From NCBI GenBank assembly GCA_020439745.1, contig JAGQSC010000021.1, positions 1 to 64,000 of the forward strand: 64,000 nucleotides of DNA, given 5' to 3'. The first letter of the stretch is position 1. Each line of letters starts with the position of its first letter. Below are positions 45,492-54,513 of this stretch, piece by piece. The notes beneath the pieces are model-generated. The model saw nothing but the letters and a program-made list of their open reading frames with translations. It was not told the origin of the DNA and ran no database searches. The position numbers were made by a program, and so were the translations under genes. This stretch comes from Acidobacteriota bacterium. GTDB lineage: Bacteria; Acidobacteriota; Holophagae; Acanthopleuribacterales; Acanthopleuribacteraceae.

Positions 45492-46037
45492 ATGGAGTCC
45501 ATCAAAGCGACGACCATTCTTGCCGTGCGTCGCGGCTCAAACACGGCTTTGGCCGGAGACGGGCAAGTGAGCCTGGGGCAAGTGGTCATGAAACAAACGG
45601 CACAAAAGGTACGGACCCTATATGGCGGCACCGTGCTGGCTGGCTTTGCCGGTTCGGCTGCCGATGCGTTCACCCTGTTTAGTAGGTTTGAAGCGAAACT
45701 GGAATCCCATAAGGGGAAATTGGTGCGCAGCGTGGTGGAACTGGCCAAAGACTGGCGGTCCGACAAGTTTCTACGCCAATTGGAAGCCATGTTGATTGTG
45801 GCCGACAGCGAACATATGTTTGTAGTCAGTGGGAACGGTGATCTGATTGAGCCAGACGATGGTGTGGTGGCAATTGGATCGGGGGGCAACTATGCCTATG
45901 CCGCGGCCCGGGCACTCCTGAAACACACGCAACTTGATGCGGCCACAATCGCCCGTGAAGCTATGTTAACCGCAGCAGATATATGCATTTACACCAACAA
46001 TCACATCACCGTGGAGGTGCTTGAACGTGACGCATGA
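45492..46037 (+). CDS. hslV: ATP-dependent protease subunit HslV
   Basis: 181 residues, proteasome-like peptidase. The catalytic N-terminal threonine is in [11 protein letters not shown] after a six-residue leader. [13 protein letters not shown] and [13 protein letters not shown]-like segments follow, and [14 protein letters not shown] is conserved. It forms the chamber of the HslVU protease. It overlaps hslU by 11 nt. GGAGG precedes ATG. Confidence 0.96.
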   Translation: MESIKATTILAVRRGSNTALAGDGQVSLGQVVMKQTAQKVRTLYGGTVLAGFAGSAADAFTLFSRFEAKLESHKGKLVRSVVELAKDWRSDKFLRQLEAMLIVADSEHMFVVSGNGDLIEPDDGVVAIGSGGNYAYAAARALLKHTQLDAATIAREAMLTAADICIYTNNHITVEVLERDA

Positions 46038-47412
46038 ACTGGTTGACCTGACTGCTTCGCTTCCCAACCTCTCCCCCCGTGAAATCGTTGCCCAGTTAGA
46101 TCGTTACATCATCGGTCAGCATGCAGCCAAACGGGCTGTGTCGATTGCCTTGAGAAACCGCCGCCGGCGGCAGCTGGTAGAAGGGGATTTGCGCGAAGAG
46201 ATCATGCCCAAGAACATTTTGATGATTGGTGCGACTGGTGTGGGAAAAACAGAAATTGCTCGGCGATTAGCGCGACTTGCTCACGCCCCGTTTGTAAAAG
46301 TAGAGGCCAGTAAGTTCACCGAGGTGGGCTATGTTGGGCGTGATGTGGAGTCCATGATCCGGGATCTCGTAGAGATTTCCGTGAATATGGTCAAGGAAGA
46401 GCAGGCGGCTCTGGTGGGGGAGCATGCACACCGCTTGGCCATCGAACGTGTGTTGGATCTTTACCACCCACCCCTTAAGAAAGCTAATAACTTGAGTGAA
46501 GCCGACCAAGCCGAAATTGATGCGCGCCATGAACGGCAACGCGAACGGCTTCGCGAAGAATTCAAGGCCGGTAACCTGGACGACATGAAAGTGGAGTTGG
46601 ACGTGACGGACAGTAACGTCCCTAAGGTGTCGGTCTTTAACGCCACGGGCATGGAGGAAATTGGGTTCCAGATCAACGATATGTTGCCGAACCTCTTCGG
46701 TGGTGGCAAAAAGAAACGAAAGAATATGAACGTCAAAGAGGCATTCGAGCGAATTCTGGCTGAAGAAGAACAGAAACTCATCGATATGGAAACCGTCACC
46801 AAAGTAGCACTGGAACGTGTACAAAGCTCTGGGATTGTCTTCTTGGATGAACTCGACAAGGTCGCTTCGGCAGGTAGCCGAGGAGGACCGGACGTGAGTC
46901 GCGAGGGTGTACAGCGCGACCTATTGCCGATCGTGGAAGGATCCACGGTCAACACCAAATATGGCATGGTCAAAACCGACCATATTTTGTTTATCGCAGC
47001 GGGCGCGTTCCATGTGGCCAAACCTTCCGATCTGCTTCCTGAACTGCAGGGCCGATTCCCGATTCAGGTGGACTTGGAAACACTGACTCAGGAAGACTTC
47101 CGCCGCATCCTGGTGGAGCCAAAGAATTCCTTGACGCGACAATACCAGGCGCTGATGAAAACGGAAGATGTCACCCTGAACTTTACCGAAGGGGGTATCG
47201 ATGCCATCGCGCAAGTGGCCTACCAAGCCAATGAGGCCACCGAGAACATAGGGGCGCGAAGATTACATACGGTGATGGAATCGGTGATGGAAGATTTGTC
47301 GTTTGAGGCCGACCGTATGGGTGGTCAAACCGTCGTGGTGGATGAGAACTATGTGACCCAAGCGCTTGGCGACCAAACCATGCGCAATGATTTCCGAAAG
47401 TACATTCTATGA
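46027..47412 (+). CDS. hslU: ATPase subunit HslU
   Basis: About 461 residues. Walker [11 protein letters not shown], Walker [12 protein letters not shown], and [18 protein letters not shown] identify this AAA+ unfoldase. The I-domain (about 115-240) is present. I prefer GTG 46027 with GGAGG about 9 nt upstream; TTG 46021 is an alternative. The stop overlaps the next ATG. Confidence 0.97.
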   Translation: MTHELVDLTASLPNLSPREIVAQLDRYIIGQHAAKRAVSIALRNRRRRQLVEGDLREEIMPKNILMIGATGVGKTEIARRLARLAHAPFVKVEASKFTEVGYVGRDVESMIRDLVEISVNMVKEEQAALVGEHAHRLAIERVLDLYHPPLKKANNLSEADQAEIDARHERQRERLREEFKAGNLDDMKVELDVTDSNVPKVSVFNATGMEEIGFQINDMLPNLFGGGKKKRKNMNVKEAFERILAEEEQKLIDMETVTKVALERVQSSGIVFLDELDKVASAGSRGGPDVSREGVQRDLLPIVEGSTVNTKYGMVKTDHILFIAAGAFHVAKPSDLLPELQGRFPIQVDLETLTQEDFRRILVEPKNSLTRQYQALMKTEDVTLNFTEGGIDAIAQVAYQANEATENIGARRLHTVMESVMEDLSFEADRMGGQTVVVDENYVTQALGDQTMRNDFRKYIL

Positions 47413-48290
47413 CAGCGCGTATTAGCTCTGTGATGGGCAATAGCCAGAAACTGGATGGCGGGGCCATGTTTGGGAATGCGCCCAAGGCGCTGTGGAGCCG
47501 ATGGGTCTCAGCCGATCAAGCGAACCGTATCGATCTAGCCTGTCGTGCCATGTTGGTCGAAACAAGCCACGAGAAGTGGTTGTTCGAAACCGGGATCGGT
47601 GCCTATATGCCGCCCCATCTCCGTGACCGATATGGTGTCCAGGAATCCCACCACGTGTTGTTGGCGTCGCTTAAGCAGTTGGACTTGGAGCCCGAGGACA
47701 TCGACGTCATCGTACTATCACACCTCCATTTTGACCATGCAGGTGGTCTTTTGACGCCATGGCAAAACCAGGAGCCCCCCGCTCTGCTTTTCCCCAACGC
47801 GCGGATCTTGGTGGGTCGTAAAGCTTGGCAGAGGGCATGTGAGCCGCATCCCCGAGATCGCGCCTCTTTTATTCCAGAACTGATGACACTGCTTGAGCGG
47901 GGCAACCGAACCCAGTTATTGGCAGGGGATGAGCAATTCGATCTGGGTGGGGTTACGTTGCGTTTCTTTGAAAGTAACGGGCATACGCCCGGTATGATGT
48001 GTTCGGAATTGGTGGGTGAAACAGGAACCTTGGTGTTTGCCGCGGACCTGATACCGGGTCAGCCCTGGGTACACGTACCCATTACCATGGGTTACGATCG
48101 TTTTCCTGAACAGTTGATCGATGAAAAACACGAGTTGCTGACCCGCTTGGCAGCGACACATGGCAGACTCTTCTTTACCCACGATCCCCATGTTGCGTCA
48201 GGATGTGTGACACGGGACGAGTCTGGCCGCAAGTTTCAGGTCACGAATAACCTGGAGTCACTGATACGCGTAGGCTTCACAGACCTCTAA
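47409..48290 (+). CDS. MBL-fold metallo-hydrolase
   Basis: 293 residues. HLHFDHAGGL is the HxHxDH zinc motif; NGHTPGMM and FTHDPHVAS supply later histidines. The arrangement resembles lactonase-like proteins, including AHL lactonases, but many have other substrates. ATG overlaps the hslU stop (ATGA), so it may share the proS-hslVU transcript. It converges with the following outer-membrane gene with a 4-nt overlap. Confidence 0.85.
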   Translation: MTARISSVMGNSQKLDGGAMFGNAPKALWSRWVSADQANRIDLACRAMLVETSHEKWLFETGIGAYMPPHLRDRYGVQESHHVLLASLKQLDLEPEDIDVIVLSHLHFDHAGGLLTPWQNQEPPALLFPNARILVGRKAWQRACEPHPRDRASFIPELMTLLERGNRTQLLAGDEQFDLGGVTLRFFESNGHTPGMMCSELVGETGTLVFAADLIPGQPWVHVPITMGYDRFPEQLIDEKHELLTRLAATHGRLFFTHDPHVASGCVTRDESGRKFQVTNNLESLIRVGFTDL

Positions 48291-49924
48291 AACAACATCC
48301 GTACGTAGCCTTCGTAGTACGTGGCTGAGGCTTCTGGGTTCCAGGGCAATTGACTCAACAGCCACCACATGGGGACTTCCGGTTGATCAGCGACACTGAG
48401 TTCAAGGGCAAATTGAAGCCCTTGTTGACCAAACGGCGACAGGGCCTGGGAATAGGTCACTTCCTTTTGTCTCACAAGTCCGTTGTTTGCCTGCCAACGC
48501 GCCATATCCACCCTCAGTTGGCGGTTACTCCGAGCAGACGAGAATGCCAGTGACCATCGGTCACCTGTCATTTCGGACTGGCCACTGAGGCGGCTATCGA
48601 CGCCATAGATGGGCGTGGCTTCGTGGGCTTGCCCCTGCCAATGCAATTGTGCGTTAAAGGAAAAGCGAGGTTTCCAGATCAAGCCCGCCGTTAATAACTC
48701 CTCTTCCATATCGATAAGACCAGAGAATTGGTAAGGCGTGAGCGTCGACCCATTGATCGATCCGTAAATGTCGGATTCAGTGACGCCCGACACCGCCCGA
48801 TGGTCGCTGTACTGACAAATCAGCGAGAGTGACCCCAATTGGGCGGTGATTTGATGGTCATGAAGGGCCTGTCCTTCGGTGGTGATGCCAAAACCCGCCT
48901 TGGTATTCACATTTCTTCCAAATTGTTTGGCAACCCTGAATGCAACGGAACCGCGATCCAGCCGCGAGTCTCCCTCCTGGGCCACCGCATAATGGGCGTC
49001 GACAGCGATGGGCATTTCTGTGGGTAATTCCATATGAGACGTGATCTGGGCAAGGCTGGCTGTGGTGTCGTCCTGGATCCATGCCTGGGCGTCCAGGGCG
49101 TGTTCTAAACGGTTTCTTGCCAAGTTGTGGCCCACCGCCTGGTTAATCTCGAAATGTTGTTCCTCGACCAGATCAGGCCTGCTCTCGCGGTAAATGACGC
49201 TTGACTTCAGGTTCACATCGCCGCTGCGACTAGTCGTGATGCCCACCGACTTCGTTCGACCATCATTTTCTTGAGACTCAATCGAATGGGCGGCAACCGC
49301 GATTTGCCACTGGTGCACGGGCACGTAGACCTCCGTATCGAAGTTCAAAGCATCGGCAGACTGCGACCCGCTGTGTTGTTTGACGGCCGTTTCGATTCGA
49401 ATCCCGTTGATCTCGGTTGTCATCTCGAAGGCAGATACGTAAGCCAATTCTCCATTCAGATTCTGAGTAGCGCGCGTGGACACAGAACCGAGCAAGCTCG
49501 TGTCCGGTTCAACCAGTGTCTCAAGATCAATGGTGGGTTGGGACAGTTCTTTGTGTGGCTCGCGATTGGAGTTACGCAGAATGTGCTTGATATTGGTGAG
49601 GTTGCGCTCGTTGGGGGCCGCCAGCTCGTTCTGCAATTGGTGATGCAGTTCCACGACACTTTGGTCGGCTGGCAATATCAAGTTCTCGACGAGCGGGAAA
49701 TAGCCCTTCTTGAGCACCATCACCCGGTAAGGGCCCGGTGGGAGCATGGCTTGATAGGATCCGTTGCGGTCGCTGGTGATGCGCTGCACCATCACCATGG
49801 AAAGTTCATGGACTATGACCACCTTGGCACCGCTCAACACGCGGTTGTTGTCACCTTCGACGGTGCCTCGTAGGGTGGCGCTCCATGCCAGGTTGCTCGC
49901 CAACGCGAGCAGCAACCACTTCAC
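48287..49924 (-). CDS. Outer-membrane barrel with carboxypeptidase-regulatory-like domain
   Basis: 545 residues. A signal peptide (ending AWS) precedes a CarboxypepD_reg-like beta-sandwich (TLRGTVEGDNNRVLSGAKV, then GSYQAMLPPGPYRVMVLKKGY). The remainder is a series of alternating hydrophobic strands ending VRMLF, as in outer-membrane barrels. I see no TonB box or clear plug domain, so it may be a reduced TonB-receptor relative. GTG start with GGGAGGG upstream. Confidence 0.68.
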   Translation of the reverse strand: MKWLLLALASNLAWSATLRGTVEGDNNRVLSGAKVVIVHELSMVMVQRITSDRNGSYQAMLPPGPYRVMVLKKGYFPLVENLILPADQSVVELHHQLQNELAAPNERNLTNIKHILRNSNREPHKELSQPTIDLETLVEPDTSLLGSVSTRATQNLNGELAYVSAFEMTTEINGIRIETAVKQHSGSQSADALNFDTEVYVPVHQWQIAVAAHSIESQENDGRTKSVGITTSRSGDVNLKSSVIYRESRPDLVEEQHFEINQAVGHNLARNRLEHALDAQAWIQDDTTASLAQITSHMELPTEMPIAVDAHYAVAQEGDSRLDRGSVAFRVAKQFGRNVNTKAGFGITTEGQALHDHQITAQLGSLSLICQYSDHRAVSGVTESDIYGSINGSTLTPYQFSGLIDMEEELLTAGLIWKPRFSFNAQLHWQGQAHEATPIYGVDSRLSGQSEMTGDRWSLAFSSARSNRQLRVDMARWQANNGLVRQKEVTYSQALSPFGQQGLQFALELSVADQPEVPMWWLLSQLPWNPEASATYYEGYVRMLF

Positions 49925-49951
49925 ACGTTCCCTCCCATTTCTGCAATGTCC

Positions 49952-49980
49952 AATATAGTGGAATGGCTTGGGGATCGCAA
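49952..49980 (-). promoter_or_regulatory. Promoter of the outer-membrane barrel gene
   Basis: On the minus strand, TTGCGA (49980-49975), a 17-bp spacer and TATATT (49957-49952), 27 nt before the GTG start. This is the best -35/-10 pair in the window. Confidence 0.6.
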
Positions 49981-50036
49981 ACGCCCTTCCACATCGGGAT
50001 GTAAAATTTACGTGAACTTGACTCAGCTCGTTGCGT

Positions 50037-52190
50037 TTAATCCCGCTTTTTTAGGGGGACGCGGTCCAAATAGAAGAGCTTGGTACCTTTTCCCTGAAAG
50101 TAGATACTCACCTTGGCAGCAGCACCTTTGCCGCTAAAACTGACGATGCGGCCTGCGCCGAATGTGGCATGTTCCACGATGTCGCCGATGCGATAGCGCG
50201 GCTTCTTGAGCTCGGGCCGAAACTGGATGTCCACCGATTGTTGGGCCAGCTTCTGCTCAATTAGTTCCAACTGTACGCCCAGGTCACCGATTCGGGTGCG
50301 TTGGTCCGTAACAGGCTGGCTCTGCCGCGCCTCTCTCAAGAATCGAGAAGGCATGGCCCGTGTGCGGCTGCCATAGATCTGGCGATACTGAGCATGGGTG
50401 AGGATGAGTGCTCGGCGGGCACGAGTGGCGGCCACATAAAAGAGTCGTCGCTCTTCTTCAATCGCCATGGCACTCTCATCTAGGGATCTTTGATTGGGAA
50501 ACACACCGTCTTCCAAACCCGCCACAATGACTGTGTTGAACTCAAGTCCCTTTGCCGCGTGCACCGTCATCAGATTGATTTTTTCAACCTGGTCATCCCA
50601 TTGATCTTGATCGGAAATCAGGGCGGTGTGGTCTAGGAACTGGGCGATGGAAGCCATGCCTTGCCGCTCTAGTTCGGCCATGGCGCTCAGCAGTTCATCG
50701 ATGTTTTGTGCACGGAATTCGGCCGTCACCTCGTCCTCTTGTTCCAAGTGAGTACGGTAATCCAGGATGCGAATGAGCTCTGTCAACCAGGAGGCCGGAC
50801 CTAACTCCTTGGCCGCATCCTCCAGTTGGCGCATCAGCGCCACAAAGGCTGTGAGTCCGTTGGCCTGGGTGGCACGCAGGACGTTGTCTTTGAGCGCAGC
50901 CTCCAGGCCTTCGAGACAGGTCCCATGTGTCACGAAGTAAGGTGTCAGTTTTTCAAGGGTCTTGGCGCCCAGTGACCGGGAAGGGACACCCATGGCGCGG
51001 CAACAACTGGTCCAATCCTTGGGATTAACCACCAATCGCGCGTAGGCCAAAAGGTCCTTGATCTCTTTGCGGTCATAAAAGCGCACACCACCCACGAGCT
51101 GATAGGGAATACCGCGACTGCGAAAGACTTCCTCGAAACTGCGCGTGAGATAGTTGGCACGAAACAAGATGGCACACTCACCATAGGCGTCGGGACTCAC
51201 CTTGCTGCTGATGTACTGCGCCGCGAACAGGGCCTCTTCACGCTCGCTGGCCGTGGGTACGACGCGTACCTGTTCGCCATCCTTCACCTCGGTCCATAAC
51301 TGCTTGGAATAACGACTGGTGTTCTTGGAGATTACTCGGTTGGAGAAGTCCAGAATGGCCTGGGTGGATCGGTAATTCTGTTCCAGCTTGAACGTTTCGG
51401 TGTTGGGGTAGGTCTCTTTGAAATCCAAGATGTTGTGGATATCAGCGCCGCGCCAGCCGTAAATGCTCTGATCCTCGTCACCCACCACACATAAGTCGGG
51501 ATTCTCGGGCGTCAACAACCGCAACAAGGCGAACTGTGCCTTGTTGGTGTCTTGGAATTCATCGATGAGCAAGTGCTGGTATCGGTGTTGCGTCCGTTCG
51601 CGGCAGTCTTCGAAGGTGTTCAAGATGTGACCGGTGAACAGTATTAGGTCGTCGAAATCCAAGGCATTTTGACGGGCTAAAAGGCGGTTGTAATCGCGAA
51701 ATAGGCTGGCGTAAAAGCTGTCCTCAGGTTCTGCTTCCATGTCGCCACTGTTCTTGACTCTGGAAAAAATGGCCCGTAACTTAACCGGCGGTTCCTTCTT
51801 ATCGTTGATCCGGCTCTCTTTCAAAATCTGTTTGATGGCCCCCAACTGGTCCTGGCTGTCGAAGATAGCAAAGTTGGTTTCCCGCTCCAGATACCCGATT
51901 TCACGTCGCAGGAATCGCGCGCAGAACGAGTGAAACGTGGTGATGGTGAGGTCCATGTGGTCGCCGAAGTAGGCTTCGATGCGACTCTTCATTTCCCGTG
52001 CGGCCTTGTTGGTAAACGTCATGGCCAACAACTGTCTTGGCGTCGCGATGTACTGTTCGATCTGATGGATGATGCGGGTGGTGATCACACGCGTCTTTCC
52101 CGAACCGGCGCCTGCCAGAATCAACAGCGGTGTACCTTGGTGCAACACGGCCGCGCGCTGCTGCTCGTTAAGACCTTCCAGATAGTTCAT
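50037..52190 (-). CDS. pcrA: ATP-dependent DNA helicase, UvrD/PcrA/Rep family
   Basis: 717 residues, superfamily 1A. Walker A LAGAGSGKT, motif II DEFQDTN, VGDEDQSIYGWRGAD, EQNYRST, and LMTVHAAKGLEF with VAATRARRAL. The C-terminal ~50 residues hold the YRIGDIVEHATFGAGRI segment used for RNA polymerase or DNA contacts in PcrA/UvrD. It acts in repair, replication restart and plasmid replication. ATG overlaps the dehydratase stop. Confidence 0.95.
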   Translation of the reverse strand: MNYLEGLNEQQRAAVLHQGTPLLILAGAGSGKTRVITTRIIHQIEQYIATPRQLLAMTFTNKAAREMKSRIEAYFGDHMDLTITTFHSFCARFLRREIGYLERETNFAIFDSQDQLGAIKQILKESRINDKKEPPVKLRAIFSRVKNSGDMEAEPEDSFYASLFRDYNRLLARQNALDFDDLILFTGHILNTFEDCRERTQHRYQHLLIDEFQDTNKAQFALLRLLTPENPDLCVVGDEDQSIYGWRGADIHNILDFKETYPNTETFKLEQNYRSTQAILDFSNRVISKNTSRYSKQLWTEVKDGEQVRVVPTASEREEALFAAQYISSKVSPDAYGECAILFRANYLTRSFEEVFRSRGIPYQLVGGVRFYDRKEIKDLLAYARLVVNPKDWTSCCRAMGVPSRSLGAKTLEKLTPYFVTHGTCLEGLEAALKDNVLRATQANGLTAFVALMRQLEDAAKELGPASWLTELIRILDYRTHLEQEDEVTAEFRAQNIDELLSAMAELERQGMASIAQFLDHTALISDQDQWDDQVEKINLMTVHAAKGLEFNTVIVAGLEDGVFPNQRSLDESAMAIEEERRLFYVAATRARRALILTHAQYRQIYGSRTRAMPSRFLREARQSQPVTDQRTRIGDLGVQLELIEQKLAQQSVDIQFRPELKKPRYRIGDIVEHATFGAGRIVSFSGKGAAAKVSIYFQGKGTKLFYLDRVPLKKRD

Positions 52191-53137
52191 GTGGCCGAAA
52201 TGAGCTTCCCGTAGGTTTGGGGAGAGATGTTACCGCCTGTGACCACCGTTGCCAGTTGCTTGCCGGCGAACTGATCACGGTGTTCCAGCAAGCACGCCAA
52301 GCCCAGTACGCCGGTGGGTTCCGCCACTAACTTCAGGTAGCGGTGACACAAACGCATGGCCTCAACAATCGAATCCTCCGAGCAGGTGAGTCCGCCCGTA
52401 ACCAACTGCGAAATAACGGGCCAAGTGAGATCGCCTAGCCGCACATGCAGTACTCCGTCTGCCATGGTCTTGGGGCCGGGAATTGTGACCGGCTCACCGG
52501 CCTGCAAGCTGAGTTGTGCGTCGTTTCCAGAAACAGGTTCACAGGCAAAGACCTGAGCATGTGGGCGCAAAGTGCGTAACACCGTGGCCACACCTGATAG
52601 CAGACCACCACCACCCGTAGGTACCAGCATGGCGTCCAAATGGGGCAAATCTTCCAGGATCTCGATCATGGTGGTCCCCTGACCGGCCATGATGGCGGGA
52701 TCGTCAAACGGCGGGATGACCAAGGCACGGCTTTCTTCGGCAAAATTCAGGCATGCCTGTTTACGTGCGTCCACCGTAGTGCCCGCAAATGTGATTTGGG
52801 CGCCATAGGCACGCATGGCATCCAGTTTGGCGTCGGGCGCGTGTTCCGGTACAAACACAAAAGCCTTGATATCTCTGCTCTGGGCGAGCCACGCCAGAGC
52901 CTGACCGTGGTTACCCGATGAATAAGTGGTGATGGCATAGGGCAACTCAGGTTGACTGAGCAGGGCATTCAATGCGCCCCTGGCCTTGAATGACCCTGTC
53001 TTTTGCAGCGCTTCGCATTTGAAACTGAGCGAGCACCCCAGGTGTTGGTTAAGGCGGCGCGAAGAGAGGATGGGTGTTTTGTGTATGTGATTAGCAATAC
53101 GCGACTTCGCAGCCAAAATGTCCATCAGTTGAAGCAC
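52187..53137 (-). CDS. Threonine/serine dehydratase (or serine racemase)
   Basis: 316 residues, PLP fold type II. KTGSFKARGA holds the PLP lysine. SSGNHGQALA, PTGGGGLLSG and VTGGNISPQ are the family loops. There is no ACT domain, so it resembles catabolic TdcB or serine racemase rather than full-length IlvA. GTG 53137 has GGGAG about 6 nt upstream. The stop overlaps the helicase start. Confidence 0.88.
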   Translation of the reverse strand: MLQLMDILAAKSRIANHIHKTPILSSRRLNQHLGCSLSFKCEALQKTGSFKARGALNALLSQPELPYAITTYSSGNHGQALAWLAQSRDIKAFVFVPEHAPDAKLDAMRAYGAQITFAGTTVDARKQACLNFAEESRALVIPPFDDPAIMAGQGTTMIEILEDLPHLDAMLVPTGGGGLLSGVATVLRTLRPHAQVFACEPVSGNDAQLSLQAGEPVTIPGPKTMADGVLHVRLGDLTWPVISQLVTGGLTCSEDSIVEAMRLCHRYLKLVAEPTGVLGLACLLEHRDQFAGKQLATVVTGGNISPQTYGKLISAT

Positions 53138-53176
53138 GACAATCTCCCAGAAAACGCTTCAACATAGCACAGGTAA

Positions 53177-53569
53177 TTAGATGGCGTCGGCTTGCGACTC
53201 CGTCTCCGTGGGCGCTTCGGGAACCTTTCCCAATGCCTGCCATACGCGAGCTGCTGAAAGTGGTTTACGTAAGACGGCCACCACCCCGGGCCATGACTCA
53301 AAATCCAAAGTCTTGGTGATCCGAGTGGTAAGGATGATGGGTATGTGGCGCGTCTCGGGTCTTCGATTCAGGTACTCGCAGATGCGATAACCCTTGCCCC
53401 CACCAATTTCGGCTTGCAACACAATGACGTCGGGGTTCACCACTTGCACTTGATGGACCAGGTCGCGGGGGTGTTTGGTGTAAAGCACACGATACCCCTC
53501 TTTCCCCAGAATCCGTTCCAGGATGAACTGCACAATAGAAGCTGAATCTGCCACAAGAACCGTTCGCAT
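53177..53569 (-). CDS. Degenerate receiver-domain protein
   Basis: About 130 residues, one CheY-like fold. The acid pocket is reduced (VLVADSAS) and the phospho-acceptor aspartate is replaced by glutamine (PDVIVLQAE). The threonine (ILTTR) and lysine (VLRKPL) are kept. It probably signals without phosphorylation, as a pseudo-receiver. ATG 53569 has GGGAG upstream. It is separated from the dehydratase and lies next to a long AT-rich palindrome. Confidence 0.75.
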   Translation of the reverse strand: MRTVLVADSASIVQFILERILGKEGYRVLYTKHPRDLVHQVQVVNPDVIVLQAEIGGGKGYRICEYLNRRPETRHIPIILTTRITKTLDFESWPGVVAVLRKPLSAARVWQALGKVPEAPTETESQADAI

Positions 53570-53600
53570 GGGCTCCCCCATCGATCTAACCATAAATCCT

Positions 53601-53637
53601 ATATATTGTATTATAACAATCCAATAATACTATATAT
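53601..53637. repeat. AT-rich imperfect palindrome upstream of the receiver gene
   Basis: ATATATTGTATTAT (53601-53614) and ATAATACTATATAT (53624-53637) are inverted with one mismatch around a 9-nt loop. The composition contrasts sharply with the GC-rich surroundings. It lies 32-68 bp upstream of the receiver start and could hold its promoter or a regulator site. Confidence 0.55.
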
Positions 53638-53894
53638 GAGAACCTGCATTAATTCAAACAAAGATTTCGTTACACGGGACAGGCAGTCATTTTTTTGAAT
53701 CGAGGGCCGAAGGTATTGAAGTGATGCTCCGACATGAGCGCAGCGAATGAGGTGCCGCTTTGAGGTGAGGTTGGCCACTGGTTTTCGAACCCAGAACGAC
53801 GCGACGCGATGCCAGCTTCGCGAATCCATCGTCGGGCACAGCGCTCTGGCTTCCCCTCAAATCCGACCCAGAGCTGCGCTCGACTAAGTGAGAA
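53638..53894. other. Non-coding, structured gap
   Basis: About 257 nt with no convincing gene; minus-strand frames of about 72 codons look spurious. It contains a short GGTT-TTCG-AACC hairpin near 53780 and copy A of the 44-bp stem-loop repeat (53839-53882). Confidence 0.5.
53839..53882. repeat. 44-bp stem-loop repeat, copy A
   Basis: CAGCGCTCTGG (53839-53849), a 14-nt variable middle, then a 19-bp arm beginning CGACCCAGAGCTG (53864-53882). CTCTGG pairs with CCAGAG and CAG with CTG, leaving a 2-nt bulge. A second copy with identical geometry lies at 54365. Confidence 0.65.
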
Positions 53895-54239
53895 CTACTG
53901 CACAAAAGGCAATATGACAGTAATGGGTGTGGCCAGTCCCAGAGCTAGGGCCATCAAGGCGTAGCGCCGATGTGTTTTTGTTTTTAGAGCCACGAACACG
54001 CCGGTCGTCGACAGCATCATCAGCAAGACCGTGAACAGGGTTGCGGTGATCTTAACCATAGGACCCACAAACGAGAGCCCTTGCTTCAGCGCGCGTTGGG
54101 TGTGCCAGGTGGAGAGGGTGACCGTGAAATCCAGTGGTGCGATATCCCAAAGCTGAAAGATGCCTGTGACGCAGTAGAGGAGAATCATCGGCACCAGAAA
54201 ACAGCCCAAATACGCGTGAAAACTCCGTGTCGCTTTCAT
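53895..54239 (-). CDS. Small membrane protein, possibly PepSY-TM related
   Basis: About 114 residues with three hydrophobic segments (about 10-30, 58-82 and 93-112). The start MKATRSFHAYLG recalls the first helix of PepSY-associated TM proteins, which often serve in iron-reduction or uptake. ATG 54239 has GGAGGTT upstream. It is flanked by two copies of a 44-bp stem-loop repeat. Confidence 0.6.
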   Translation of the reverse strand: MKATRSFHAYLGCFLVPMILLYCVTGIFQLWDIAPLDFTVTLSTWHTQRALKQGLSFVGPMVKITATLFTVLLMMLSTTGVFVALKTKTHRRYALMALALGLATPITVILPFVQ

Positions 54240-54510
54240 GGCAACCTCCCAACTGCTCAGTGCCATTCAATCTGCCTGTTTTCTTGAACGGAGTTGTCAC
54301 CAACATGTCAAGGGGCTGCAAATCTACTGTTTGGGACTACCTCGCCTGAAGTTGATCGCGCTGACAGCGCTCTGGTCTTTTGTCGGGCACGACCCAGGGC
54401 TGTACTCGGCCTGGCCTCGCTTACCCTGGGCCCTTATTGATTGGGCCTTTGGCACCCTTATTTGGCTGCCTGCTGGAATCTGGGTGCTGGCGGCTGGATG
54501 CTGGAAGCTG
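54240..54510. other. Non-coding gap rich in repeats
   Basis: 271 nt between the small membrane protein and the phosphatase gene. Frames here on both strands are low-complexity and unconvincing. The gap contains the 44-bp stem-loop copy B and a heptanucleotide tandem repeat. Confidence 0.5.
54365..54408. repeat. 44-bp stem-loop repeat, copy B
   Basis: Arms CAGCGCTCTGG (54365-54375) and a 19-bp arm beginning CGACCCAGGGCTG (54390-54408), again 25 bp apart start to start as in copy A. Changes keep the stem (one G-T wobble), while the middle is unrelated. Confidence 0.65.
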
Positions 54511-54513
54511 TCA
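54465..54513. repeat. Heptanucleotide tandem repeat (7 units)
   Basis: Seven units with exact 7-bp period and consensus GCTGGNN start at 54465, 54472, 54479, 54486, 54493, 54500 and 54507. The last unit contains the stop codon of the phosphatase gene. Confidence 0.65.

Noticed and set aside
49271-49873. 200-codon forward frame opposite the outer-membrane barrel gene
   Set aside because: Antisense to a supported coding region; no start signal or domain.
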